From Sphingobium sp. JS3065 (GTDB lineage: Bacteria; Pseudomonadota; Alphaproteobacteria; Sphingomonadales; Sphingomonadaceae): 64,000 nt of DNA. The notes beneath the pieces are model-generated. The model did no database searches. It had not been told where the DNA came from and worked only from the letters and a program-made list of their open reading frames with translations. Position numbers and translations under genes: made by a program. This document shows positions 1 to 9,442 of this stretch, piece after piece. The first letter of the stretch is position 1, and each line of letters opens with the position of its first letter. Location: NCBI RefSeq assembly GCF_026427355.1, contig NZ_CP102664.1, forward strand, positions 3,165,501-3,229,500, in the 5' to 3' direction.

Positions 1-1170
1 TGACAAACCGTGGACTGGGACCAGGGCGCGCGGGTTTACCGCTTTGGCAAAGCGCGCGATGTCGGAAGGGCTGGCGTGGCCGCTGGTGTGGAGGTGCAGT
101 GCCTTCGCACCGGCCTGCCGGGCACGACCCCAACCCGCGGCTTCATCCAAGTAGCCGCGCCAGTTAGAGAAGACGTATGCATCGCGCTCTGTGAAGCCGA
201 GGCCGCCGCGCGCGAACTCCGCCACCATGGAGTCCCGCGTCATAACTATTGCGCGACCGCCTGATAGACGCTTGCGGGAGGTGGCATATGGTTTCCGAGC
301 AAGAGCGTCGACCCAGTCATCGCGACCTTGCCTTGCATAGAGGCGTTTTCCTGAGCCGGTAATGATTACCTGCAACTCGGGGAATCGCGGATCGCCGGGG
401 AAGGGGATCCCCGTGCCAGGTGCAATCCGTTGCAGTACGTCTGCGCCATAGAGGTCCACCACCAGGGAACGCCCGGTGCGTTTCGCGGCGCGGAACAATG
501 TGACTGTTCGGTCGAGATTCTGTGCGGACCAGTTTACGAAGATGTGTCCCTGCACCTCCTGAGCAAGCTGGGTAAAATCCTGTTCCAGCTCTGCCTCGGT
601 GACGACAGGCTTGTGGGTTCCCAGGTTCGTGCCTTCGATGATCAGTGCGTCCACATCTCGGGGCGGATTTGCGATCATCGCCTCAACGAGTGCGGCCTTA
701 CGCCCGTGGCAGCGAAAATCTCCTGAATAGAGTATGCGGCGGCCCTCTGCTTCGATCAGGAGCATGTATGCGTCAGCGGCGCTATGGTCGGTGAGGAAAG
801 GTGTCACCGAGAATGCGCCGAGGGCAAGAGGACATGACCTAGCCCGCCACGTGGAGATCGAACGGGAAAGCGGCGTCCCGAACAGACCAGAAGTAAGCCG
901 CATCAACTCCGCTGCTTTTTCACCGGTCCAAAGGGGCCAATGCGCGGGCAGTTCGTCGATCAGGCCCCAGTGATCCATGTGCGCGTGGCTGAACAGAACG
1001 GTGGCGGGACCGTAGCGATCGAGTGTCTGGGGTAGGAGGCCGCTCGCCTCGCGCGGTGCGTCGAGCGGCCGGCCGGCATCCAGGATCAAGCGCTCGCCTC
1101 CTGAGGCGACGAGTTCGATGCACGAGCCGCCGATCGCGCGTGTGCCGCGATGGACAATCACCTCAAGCAT
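1..1170 (-). CDS. MBL-fold / beta-CASP nuclease-like protein, 3' end outside window
   Basis: Metallo-beta-lactamase fold hydrolase of the RNase J/CPSF type. The frame stays open for 390 codons up to the window edge, so the C-terminus is missing. HAHMDH near residues 62-67 is the HxHxDH two-metal motif, and SGDFR near 150 supplies the bridging Asp. Late in the visible part, TSGHAS and then PVHG match motifs of the beta-CASP subfamily, which acts on nucleic acids. The start codon overlaps the stop of the upstream gene as TGATG, so the two are translationally coupled in the same minus-strand operon as the AddAB-like genes. A nucleic-acid substrate is inferred from the beta-CASP motifs and the neighbours; RNA versus DNA cannot be decided. 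Confidence 0.8.
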   Translation of the reverse strand, partial: MLEVIVHRGTRAIGGSCIELVASGGERLILDAGRPLDAPREASGLLPQTLDRYGPATVLFSHAHMDHWGLIDELPAHWPLWTGEKAAELMRLTSGLFGTPLSRSISTWRARSCPLALGAFSVTPFLTDHSAADAYMLLIEAEGRRILYSGDFRCHGRKAALVEAMIANPPRDVDALIIEGTNLGTHKPVVTEAELEQDFTQLAQEVQGHIFVNWSAQNLDRTVTLFRAAKRTGRSLVVDLYGADVLQRIAPGTGIPFPGDPRFPELQVIITGSGKRLYARQGRDDWVDALARKPYATSRKRLSGGRAIVMTRDSMVAEFARGGLGFTERDAYVFSNWRGYLDEAAGWGRARQAGAKALHLHTSGHASPSDIARFAKAVNPRALVPVHGLS

Positions 1171-2171
1171 CAGGGGCGCGGTTCCAGTTCCGGGATACTG
1201 CCTTGGTCCAAAACGCCAAGGCATGATGCCGTTGGCTTGCAGCCAATTGGAACGACTTTGATACCAAATCGAGAGAGACGCGCCTCGTGCTCGTTTTGCA
1301 CGAAGGAATTTGCATGGGCCAAATAGCGCTCCATCTCTGTACTGCGCGGCACTCCATCGGCTCGGGGCGAACAGTAATTGCCGACGACCACTCCGGGAGG
1401 AAGGATCACGGATGCTGCATCGCCGGCGTCGGCAAATGTCTGCCAAGCTGCGATGGCCGGGCCGGTCTTGCCGAACATTTCGGCTAGGGCGAGAAGGATC
1501 CGTGCAGCTTCGGAATAGGCTGAGCGCACCTCGCTGGGACCGCCGTCGTGATCCATCCAACCCACATATTTGCGGAGCTGATCCACCACGTGTGGTGCCG
1601 CTGGTTTATTGTGGTCGGACCGTAGTTCACCGTTCACGGCGCATTTGGCTTCCCAGAACCCGATGTCCTGACCCTGCGCCACCACTAGATCCATGCGGGG
1701 TGCGACTCTACCGGTGGCATCGGGACGAGCAGGAAGAGCCATTTCCAGGTCCAGCGTGCCCGCAGTGACGGCCACTAAATCATCTACAAAACGCTTCTCG
1801 TCACCTGCATAGGTTTCGGCGGCGTGAACCCATTTAGCGACGTCCATCATGGGTGTCGCCGTCCCACGACCGAGCGAGAAGGACGTATATTTCTGAGCAT
1901 ATTTGCTCTCGTCTTCGTGCCCTTTAACGACGCCCGCCACATATTTGTCGTGGACTTCGAAACGAGGTGAGCCGGAACGTATGCTTAGCTTGGCTACGGA
2001 CTGGCCCTTTACATAAAAATTCAAATATCCATTGCGCACCGCAACGCGTAGTCCATGTGGACCCGCATCTTCGCCCGGCAGCACCCAGCGGTCGAACAGG
2101 GCTTTGATGACGGGGACTTCCCGGTAGTTGCGCAGGACATCGACGTCGAATTTGCGTTCAAAAAGTGGCAT
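1170..2171 (-). CDS. PD-(D/E)XK nuclease-like protein (active-site copy of a paralogous pair)
   Basis: A 333-residue protein of no family I can name. Residues 158-176 carry a PD-(D/E)XK-like active site: Asp161 in PRMDLVV, then Glu174 and Lys176 in GFWEAK, with a possible supporting Glu143. An N-terminal beta-rich block (about residues 40-65) and a C-terminal block after PGVVVGNY are shared with the protein encoded just upstream (2216-3157), so the two are paralogues. It is preceded by a 44-bp gap and overlaps the MBL gene by TGATG. A nuclease role in the helicase-nuclease operon is inferred from the motif alone; there is no direct proof of fold. Confidence 0.6.
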   Translation of the reverse strand: MPLFERKFDVDVLRNYREVPVIKALFDRWVLPGEDAGPHGLRVAVRNGYLNFYVKGQSVAKLSIRSGSPRFEVHDKYVAGVVKGHEDESKYAQKYTSFSLGRGTATPMMDVAKWVHAAETYAGDEKRFVDDLVAVTAGTLDLEMALPARPDATGRVAPRMDLVVAQGQDIGFWEAKCAVNGELRSDHNKPAAPHVVDQLRKYVGWMDHDGGPSEVRSAYSEAARILLALAEMFGKTGPAIAAWQTFADAGDAASVILPPGVVVGNYCSPRADGVPRSTEMERYLAHANSFVQNEHEARLSRFGIKVVPIGCKPTASCLGVLDQGSIPELEPRP

Positions 2172-2215
2172 GCAGGCTCTCTACTCATCAGTTGCGACAG
2201 ATTTGGTCATGGAGA

Positions 2216-3157
2216 TCATTGCTTCAGTAAGGGCAGTGTCAGCTCGGCCGGGGACGTGGCGTCCGTTGCCTGCTGTGCCATCAAGACCGTTCGGCCGCCT
2301 TCCTGCAGAAGGTCGATAACACCAGTTCGGGAGAGCTTATCAACGCACTGCTGGATCCGCCGACTTGCCACCGGAGGGTTGTAACCTTTCGGCCAATAGG
2401 CGCTGACGATTAAACCCGGACGGCTGATTATGGCTGGAGGTAGATGCGTGGCTACTGCGCGCCACAAAGAAGCGCTGCGAGGGCATGTGCCGCTACAGAA
2501 AAGCTCGTCCAGATTCACCAGTGTCTCGGCCGCTTGACACAATTGGGCCGCTGCGGCGTTGCCGTCATCCTCATTCTCAATGGGCTGCAACAAGGCCGGG
2601 GCGCCACCATCTCGCCCGTGCAAATTGTGGGAGCAGGCAGTCATGACGTCCCACAGAGCTATGCCGGCCGGGTAGTTAGTTCCTACCTGAGCAACGGCAA
2701 TGCGACCTCCATATCGGCGGTCTCCGGAACCAGACTCCGCGGTCACGCCTATTACGCCAGGGTTAGCTGCGATGACCTCTTCAAGGAAACAGGAACCCTC
2801 GTATCGTGTCGTACACGCCTCCTCTATGCTGCTGATTATCTCATCCGTTCGCTTCGGGGTCGCAAGTGCTGCAGGGCGATAGGTCCGCACACCGCCATCG
2901 GCGGTCACGGTGAGCAAGGGTGCGGCATCAGCCGAAAGCAAAGAGCCCACTTTCCTACCGTAATGATAGATGGCGATGCTGTCCTTAAAGGGCATCATCC
3001 GCAGTGGCGTCTCTGGCGAAAGTGGACAACCCGGCCGAGCCCATCGCTCGAAGAGCGCGCGCACAGCGTTACCTGGATGGGCCGCGTCCCACCGAGCCAA
3101 AGAGCTGACGTCGTAAAATTTAAGCATCTTTATCCGGTTTCCGTCGGTTGACAGCAT
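2216..3157 (-). CDS. Degenerate paralogue of the neighbouring nuclease-like protein
   Basis: 313 residues if the first ATG is used. The ATG at 3127 (MLKFYDVSSL) aligns better with the N-terminus of the paralogue and has GGATAAAG just upstream, so the true protein may be 303 residues. Shared blocks are an ALFxRW segment, a beta-rich segment near residues 52-74, and a late block starting PGLIVSAYW. At the positions of the paralogue's Asp, Glu and Lys it has Arg152, Asp170 and Met172, so the PD-(D/E)XK site appears lost. It sits between the AddA-like gene and the active paralogue, which suggests a structural or DNA-binding partner in a heteromeric complex. Function is unknown. Confidence 0.55.
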   Translation of the reverse strand: MLSTDGNRIKMLKFYDVSSLARWDAAHPGNAVRALFERWARPGCPLSPETPLRMMPFKDSIAIYHYGRKVGSLLSADAAPLLTVTADGGVRTYRPAALATPKRTDEIISSIEEACTTRYEGSCFLEEVIAANPGVIGVTAESGSGDRRYGGRIAVAQVGTNYPAGIALWDVMTACSHNLHGRDGGAPALLQPIENEDDGNAAAAQLCQAAETLVNLDELFCSGTCPRSASLWRAVATHLPPAIISRPGLIVSAYWPKGYNPPVASRRIQQCVDKLSRTGVIDLLQEGGRTVLMAQQATDATSPAELTLPLLKQ

Positions 3158-3260
3158 CCCTCAGGATTTTGGATGTCCACATCCAGACGTCATTCTGGTC
3201 GCTGAACGGGGGTATAGGGAAAGGAATTTATGGCTGCTGCGGTGAGCCGGAAAGCAGGCA

Positions 3261-6200
3261 TCAGCATGAACTGGTGCCCACCTGCAGAAGGCCTCCGACT
3301 ATCGGCATGTGGATGAATAGTTCGCAGGGAACACCAGGCCGCGCCTTGTCGAGCGCGTCAGCGTAGAGCTGGATTTGCGGGCCGTGCCCACCCGCTCGTG
3401 CATCCCAGCTGTCCGGCGAACCCGGAAAGGATTTGTGATCAATGATGGCGAAGCCGCTGTCATGCTCAACCAATAAGTCGATGCGTCCCGTTACCAGCTG
3501 ATCACCGATCCGGGCTGAAACTGGGGTCTCGCGATGAATTCGGCCGCTCGGCCATCGCTTCGAGATCTCGGCGAACAGCCGATCATTGGCTCCCAGCACG
3601 TCCTTTGCGGCAACCTGATGCACCCCCCAGCGATTGAGGATCGCTTGTGCTTGATTAAGCCGGGCATCGTACGGATCGTGAGGCTGATCTGCCGCAATGA
3701 TAGCGTGAACGGCTTCGCCGAGCAGGTTCATGTCCGGGCTGCCTGCAAACGGCAAACGGGGGCCGATCGTCGATTTCTCTACGATGACGAAGGTTTCGCC
3801 GCTGGAAGCCTCGCTAGGGCGACGATGAAGCGGTGCTCGGTGCCCCGTCGGTCGCGTGATGCGCCCGAATGAGACAACCGGAGGTTTGGCCTCCGCGCCT
3901 TCGCCGCACACTAGCGTTGCGGTTCTTGCCGGAAAAGCTTTCGTCCCAGCACGGATCTCTTCGCTGGCGCTAGGTGGTAGAGCGAAATGCTCCGTTTCGT
4001 CCCCATCGAGAACCTTCAACCAGTGAAGTGTTCCCTTAGCTGGAGGCGCAAACACAAGATGATCCCGAGCCCGGGTCATGCCGACGTAAAGAAGGCGGGC
4101 CTCCTCATCCCTCGATCGGATCGCAGCCTGTTGCCCAAGCGCCGAGCTGGGCGCTGAAGCATCGAGATATACGTCCTTTTCTTGGCTCGCATAGGGCCAT
4201 GGCCAGTAGCGGATCCAGCGTCCGACGAGAGGATTTTGCCAATCCAGGTCACCATCAGCCTCGGCCATGGGTTCGAACAGTCGAGGCTTTGGTTCTTTGC
4301 CCAGCCCGGTCAGGATTACGACGGGCCATTCAAGCCCCTTCGCTCCATGGTAGGTCATGACTTTAACAGCATCGTCACGAAGGCTTCGCGGGCGGGCTGG
4401 GTTCTCTGCAGCCAACGCGAGTGCCAGCCCCGAAGGCGTCGCAGGAGATCCCTCGCCCGCGCAGCTTTCCTCATAGCTCTGAGCGAAGCCGCGAAGCGCT
4501 TCGAGATCATCGAGACGCGCCGGCACGTCGCCCCAACTTTCGATGTGGCGATTGAGCTCAGGGAGAAGGATGATCGCATCGACGAGGTCGGCTGGCGTCA
4601 GCGACAGAATGCCCTCACGAATCTCTTGGAGGGCCGCGGAGATGGGTACGATGGCGAGCAGTGCCTCGGAGGCATTTTCAGCGCCAAGCGCCTCAAGCCA
4701 GGTTTCTGATTCTGGATCCTCGGCGAAGAAGCGGGCAAGTTCGGCAAGCGCGAGACGGTCTGTGGGATCTGCAACCCAGCGGAACGCGGCCATCACCAGT
4801 TGGACGTGCGGTGTTTGCGCCAATCCTTCACGCTCGACGGCTGCCTTGACGCCTTGCTGGCTAAGCGCAGCCGATACTTTGGCGATATCGGCTTTGCTAC
4901 GGCACAGAATAGCGATGTCTCCGGCGCGTAGCGCCCGAACGCCTTTGGGCCTGGCTGCCACTTCCCATGGTTGGTCGGCCGTCACCATCTCGCGGATTTG
5001 GGCGGCCAATGCGGCATATTGAAGCTCAAGCTTTCCTTCGAGCCACCAAACCGCGAGCGGCGCCTGCGTGAATCCTTCTTCGCTGCGACCCGTTCCGCTG
5101 AACGCATGTTCCTCCGCTTTAAGACCCATAGCGCTCAGAGCCGGCGCAAAGGCGGCGTTGACGAGGTTTACAATGCCCTCGCGGCTCCGATATGACGTCG
5201 CTAGCACATCTTGCGGTTCGCTCGACGATGCAGCGACCCCTGCGAACGCGGCGTGGGTGAGGGCGCTGTCCGCATTGCGGAAGCCGTAGATGGCCTGCTT
5301 GGGGTCTCCCACCCACGTGCTTGCGTCAACTAACCCGGACATCGCCGTGAAAATGGCGACTTGAAGCGGGCTGGAGTCTTGAAATTCATCGACAAACAGC
5401 CGGCCAATGCGCTCGCCCAGCCCCGCGGACATTACCGGATCGCGAAGGACGTCGAGCGCGAGCGCCTCTTGGTCGGTGAAGTCTAATAAGCCGCGCTCTG
5501 CTTTATAAGCTTGGAATGCAGTCAGGGCTTCGGCCGCACAGGCGAAGACCGACCTTATGAACTGCCTGCAATCCTCACGAAGCCGCGGATGTGCAGGATG
5601 GCGGCTCGCTGTTTGTGCAACTGCGTCGAGAGCGTCGATGAAAGCCTGACCATCTTTCTTAGCGCAGCCCACCTTCGACAGGCGGGCCCAGTTTGGCCAG
5701 GAGATCCGTTCTCCTCGACGAATGCTTGCATCGGTCTGGCGAAGCAACGCAATGGAGGATTTGGCAGTCGCGCTCGGCTCAACGGGAATCGCAGCCACTG
5801 CCGAACTTACGGCCTTTCGCAAATCCGCATCGAGATCGTCACTGCGCCGGATCGACACCGCTGGTAGCAATTCGAGGAAAGTTGCGACTGATCGCTCCGC
5901 CGAAACGGATAGATCTTGGGCGGGAATACCATTCGCTCGAGCCAGCTCTATCAAACGCCTGACGGTGGTACGCCAATCATTTCGTTCAGCGTCAGCGGCT
6001 CGTTTAGGCTCGAAGAACCCCATGACATCGGCGAGCAAATTCAGCGTTGGCGCGTGACGCTCGATCGCAGCATCGGCGGCGATCGCAAAAATACGGGACA
6101 CGCTGCCTTCGGGAATAACCTCGGCCCGCGGAGATCGCCCCAGAGCGATGGCGTTCTCAGATACAATCTGACCGCAAATGGCATTTACCGTTCCAAAGCG

Positions 6201-6419
6201 GGCTCCAAGCAATCGCGCTGCCTTATCCGGCATGCCCAATTCGAACAGCTTGGCACGCGAGCGCTCGATCAGTTCGTCCGCTGCTTTCACCGTGAATGTG
6301 GTTGCGACGATCGTCTCGGGATCACGGGATGTGACCTCCGTCGCGATGTTGCCGACAATGCGGGTGGTTTTGCCGGCGCCAGCAGACGCCACGACGGTCG
6401 TGATATTGGGAACGGTCAT
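3261..6419 (-). CDS. AddA-like UvrD/Rep helicase with C-terminal PD-(D/E)XK nuclease
   Basis: About 1052 residues. SF1A helicase motifs appear in order: Walker A (SAGAGKTT, residues 12-19), motif II DEFQDS (about 343), motif III GDPKQAIYGFR (about 370), TSYRS, motif V TYHGAKGLEW, and motif VI YVGMTRARD. The last ~80 residues contain GRIDLLVE followed by IIDHK and QIQLYADAL, the RecB-family nuclease motifs. I chose the ATG at 6419 because it lies two bases after the stop of the upstream AddB-like gene and puts Walker A near the N-terminus; a longer frame would start inside that gene. This resembles AddA of the end-resection machinery, but its partners differ from chromosomal addAB, so it may be an accessory system. 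Confidence 0.85.
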   Translation of the reverse strand: MTVPNITTVVASAGAGKTTRIVGNIATEVTSRDPETIVATTFTVKAADELIERSRAKLFELGMPDKAARLLGARFGTVNAICGQIVSENAIALGRSPRAEVIPEGSVSRIFAIAADAAIERHAPTLNLLADVMGFFEPKRAADAERNDWRTTVRRLIELARANGIPAQDLSVSAERSVATFLELLPAVSIRRSDDLDADLRKAVSSAVAAIPVEPSATAKSSIALLRQTDASIRRGERISWPNWARLSKVGCAKKDGQAFIDALDAVAQTASRHPAHPRLREDCRQFIRSVFACAAEALTAFQAYKAERGLLDFTDQEALALDVLRDPVMSAGLGERIGRLFVDEFQDSSPLQVAIFTAMSGLVDASTWVGDPKQAIYGFRNADSALTHAAFAGVAASSSEPQDVLATSYRSREGIVNLVNAAFAPALSAMGLKAEEHAFSGTGRSEEGFTQAPLAVWWLEGKLELQYAALAAQIREMVTADQPWEVAARPKGVRALRAGDIAILCRSKADIAKVSAALSQQGVKAAVEREGLAQTPHVQLVMAAFRWVADPTDRLALAELARFFAEDPESETWLEALGAENASEALLAIVPISAALQEIREGILSLTPADLVDAIILLPELNRHIESWGDVPARLDDLEALRGFAQSYEESCAGEGSPATPSGLALALAAENPARPRSLRDDAVKVMTYHGAKGLEWPVVILTGLGKEPKPRLFEPMAEADGDLDWQNPLVGRWIRYWPWPYASQEKDVYLDASAPSSALGQQAAIRSRDEEARLLYVGMTRARDHLVFAPPAKGTLHWLKVLDGDETEHFALPPSASEEIRAGTKAFPARTATLVCGEGAEAKPPVVSFGRITRPTGHRAPLHRRPSEASSGETFVIVEKSTIGPRLPFAGSPDMNLLGEAVHAIIAADQPHDPYDARLNQAQAILNRWGVHQVAAKDVLGANDRLFAEISKRWPSGRIHRETPVSARIGDQLVTGRIDLLVEHDSGFAIIDHKSFPGSPDSWDARAGGHGPQIQLYADALDKARPGVPCELFIHMPIVGGLLQVGTSSC

Positions 6420-6421
6420 GT

Positions 6422-9109
6422 TCAGTTGGCCTCCACGCCTACGCGGCAGAGCGCTGTAAGTTCGCAATAGCGACACGGTTCGGTCCCCGTCTCGATCGGG
6501 AGATCGGCCGGTATGTGGGCCTCGGCCTCATCGGCACCCGTCGCAATCGCAATCCCCTCCCGGGCTAGATCGCGCCACACCTGCCACGTCGACACGAGAT
6601 TCGACCATGTGTCGGGCAGGCTATGGTCGGATTCGACCGATTCCTCCGCCAGGAACGAACCGCTCAGCCCGATCAGCTGTCGCTGGTTCAGCATATAGAA
6701 CGCGCCTGGAGCAGGTGTGGTGCTGTTGGAATTTGCTATCGCACCATATGTCGCGAGCTGAATCGAACGACCTTCGGCGAGCTCGTTGCGTCGCGTTTTA
6801 GCGCTCCTTGACCATTTCAGATCAATGACGCCTGTGCCGTGAGTCGGATGCTCTATCAGCATGTCGATGCGGCCCTTTACATCCGGTCCATCGACGAACG
6901 TCCTCGCGCGTTCGATTTCCGTCCCAATCACCGTTACGTCCATCGCCTGCAGAAGACGTGCGAGTTGGGCCAGAGCAGCTGGGACTTTGAACCGGGCCGA
7001 CGCAAGCTCGCCGGCATATTCCGGCTGCTGAAGCGGTGTGGCGATCGCACTGAGCAATTCGTCAAATAGATCATTGGCTTGCGAGAAAACGTCTTCTGGA
7101 GCAGGCACAGGTCCTGGCGGGAAAACGCGATTTGCAAGTTCATGAGCGAGGTTGCCCAGCAGCTGGCTTGTGCCAGGGATCTCAGCAACCCGGCCGCCTG
7201 AGAGTCGCAAAACGTCGAGAAGGAGCCATCGCATCTGGCAGTCCGCGAGATGCTCGAAGCTGGTGGCGCTTTCGACGCGATCGTCGAGTTTGGCGATCAC
7301 AGATACCGGCAGAGACCAGCGAGGGCGCTGTGCTGGCAAGAGGTTTGGAGTGATCGCTTCACGGAGAATCTCGCGCCCTGCGAGCTCATGAGACGGCCCG
7401 TGCAATAGCTGTTCTGCTGGCCATTGGATCATGTCCTTAGCAGGTGTCGTCAATGGGTTCAGCTGATGCGCGAGGGGATGGCTCGTGGTCTCCTCCCCCG
7501 CCGAAAGCGCTGGCGAGAAAAGAATGACGCGCTCCCCAGCGCGATGCACCGCGTTGGCGTTACTCCACCCAATCCGGGCGGTGATCGCGGCCGGCGATTC
7601 GATTTCGCAGCCATGACCCTTAAGAGCAGCAACCTCAGCTGCGGTCCATGGCGATGAGCTTACGCGTTCTCCGGGACCTTTGAAGTCCCACCAAAGTACG
7701 TTTTTGGCATCGCCCCAAATGGCGCCTGGATGACGCACGGCACGCAAACCCCCCGATGTCGCTATGTGGTTGGGGTTTTGAGCGCCGTCCGCAAGCACCT
7801 GGTCGGTCATGCGTCCTAGCAGCAGCGGAGAGAGCATCTCGACGTTCAGAACATCGATCGCTTGCACGAGAGCCTGCGCGGCACCAACTAGCGTCAGAAG
7901 AAGCGGATCAGCATTTCCAGCATTCGTATCGAGCGCCCATTGCGCGACGCGCGAAGCGATCGACTTGGCCGCCTCCGCAGGCATGCCTTCGTGCCGCGGA
8001 TATAATTCTCCAGACGTCCATTGCCTCCACGCCGTAAGCTTCGCATCGCGCTTTTCTTGAGGTTCTGTGGACATCCTTTCGGCAAGATCTGACTCGATAT
8101 TACCCCATGCAGCGAGCCATGCTGGCCCGCCTGTGCCAGGCTCGCGGCTCAGTGCATAGGCGAGCTTGCGCGCCGCACGTCGCGCGATGGGAGGACGCGG
8201 TAGCATGAGCAAGTCAAGCATCGCCTTCGCATTAAATGGTGCCCAAGAAGCGGCGAAGGCGAGTGGGAGCACCTGAAGTGCTCCACGCCACGGCGACGAG
8301 GCCGACAAGCCCAGAGCGGGAAGCCCGCGAGCTTGAAGCGCGCGGTCCAGCAGCGCGGTGTCTCCGTCAGCGCTCACTATGACCGTGCCATGCAACTCGG
8401 CTTCCGAACAATGGGAAAGCCACTCTGCAGCTGCTTCAGCCGCCGCCAAGGCAGTGTCCGCGTGGACGATCGCGAAGCTACCATCGCCTGTTAACGTCGA
8501 GGGTGAGCCGTCCGCGAGAAAGGCTTGCACGTGGCCCAGGTCGTTGGCGGAAGTTGCACAGGCAGGAGCCTGCGAGATTTCTACCCCCGATCCCTCCAGC
8601 GTATCGATAAGGCGCTGCCAGAGAGGCGGCAGCAAATCTCGGGGCTCGACCAGCTCGATTGAGGCGAGCGGTAGACCGGCACGGACCTTAACCGCCTCGC
8701 AGAGCGTGCGCGTGCGATCTGCGATCCCGGGGGAAAGGGGCGAACCAGCCTCTTCCACCACCGCGAATGCATCAACACGTCCGGCGCCAATAGGGCTGCC
8801 GGACCAGCCGCCGGCGATCAGTTCATCTCGCCAATCGAGCAATGATGCGGCAGTGGCCCACGGATCAAGGGTGAACGACTGACCGAAGAACAGGTCCGGG
8901 GCTGTGGCCTGCGCGGTACGCAATTTAGCAGCGTAGCTGGAAACTCGAACCGCATGTGCCACCCGGGGAGCTGTGAGGCCAAGCTGCACCTCGAGCATCT
9001 CTATGAGGCCTTGTGGCCCCACTACGGCGGCATTGAAGACGCCTTCATTCGGGCCCGGAAAATCCGGAAAGGAAGGGCCATCGCATGAAAGGCCGAAGAT
9101 AAGCTTCAT
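6422..9109 (-). CDS. AddB-like PD-(D/E)XK nuclease with iron-sulphur cysteines
   Basis: 895 residues, first gene of the minus-strand operon. The N-terminal two thirds are diverged and have no evident Walker A, as expected for a helicase-like scaffold. Near the C-terminus, GRIDMLIE and then VIDLKWS form the RecB-type nuclease core. C879-x2-C882-x5-C888 at the extreme C-terminus plus an upstream Cys in HLADCQMRW match the four-cysteine iron-sulphur staple of AddB nucleases. The stop is two bases before the AddA-like start, so the pair is almost certainly co-translated and forms a heterodimer. Family assignment rests on the nuclease and cysteine pattern and on the partner gene. Confidence 0.8.
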   Translation of the reverse strand: MKLIFGLSCDGPSFPDFPGPNEGVFNAAVVGPQGLIEMLEVQLGLTAPRVAHAVRVSSYAAKLRTAQATAPDLFFGQSFTLDPWATAASLLDWRDELIAGGWSGSPIGAGRVDAFAVVEEAGSPLSPGIADRTRTLCEAVKVRAGLPLASIELVEPRDLLPPLWQRLIDTLEGSGVEISQAPACATSANDLGHVQAFLADGSPSTLTGDGSFAIVHADTALAAAEAAAEWLSHCSEAELHGTVIVSADGDTALLDRALQARGLPALGLSASSPWRGALQVLPLAFAASWAPFNAKAMLDLLMLPRPPIARRAARKLAYALSREPGTGGPAWLAAWGNIESDLAERMSTEPQEKRDAKLTAWRQWTSGELYPRHEGMPAEAAKSIASRVAQWALDTNAGNADPLLLTLVGAAQALVQAIDVLNVEMLSPLLLGRMTDQVLADGAQNPNHIATSGGLRAVRHPGAIWGDAKNVLWWDFKGPGERVSSSPWTAAEVAALKGHGCEIESPAAITARIGWSNANAVHRAGERVILFSPALSAGEETTSHPLAHQLNPLTTPAKDMIQWPAEQLLHGPSHELAGREILREAITPNLLPAQRPRWSLPVSVIAKLDDRVESATSFEHLADCQMRWLLLDVLRLSGGRVAEIPGTSQLLGNLAHELANRVFPPGPVPAPEDVFSQANDLFDELLSAIATPLQQPEYAGELASARFKVPAALAQLARLLQAMDVTVIGTEIERARTFVDGPDVKGRIDMLIEHPTHGTGVIDLKWSRSAKTRRNELAEGRSIQLATYGAIANSNSTTPAPGAFYMLNQRQLIGLSGSFLAEESVESDHSLPDTWSNLVSTWQVWRDLAREGIAIATGADEAEAHIPADLPIETGTEPCRYCELTALCRVGVEAN

Positions 9110-9442
9110 TCTTAACTATCCCCCATCCGCGAGCTGCCTCGTCAGCACACGGCATCGCTGGCCGTAAGCGCAAATGCTTTGTCATGTCATTAATGAATGC
9201 GCCCACGACAAAGGCGGTCGTGACAGGTTCGTCTCACGAAAACAGAGGCTTGGCGTTTCGACCTAGTGTCGCCAAGCTTTGCCTAGATGCTCGGAAAGGC
9301 GGCACTGGAATCCCGCAGGGCGGCTGCTGGAAGCAGGATGTTTGATAGGTTTAGCGGGGGAATTTTGGCTGTCGCTGAGAAGTGAAATGTTCCTCGGGCG
9401 CTGGAGGGCAGCCGCCTCCGCGCCAAGTCGAAGAGACTTAAT
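9110..9442. other. Divergent intergenic region with a hairpin
   Basis: 333 bases between the minus-strand helicase-nuclease operon and the plus-strand unknown operon, so it must hold both promoters. An inverted repeat (GCTTGGCG at 9248-9255 and CGCCAAGC at 9270-9277, 14-base loop) lies inside it and could be an operator or an RNA hairpin. No convincing gene was found here. Confidence 0.5.
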
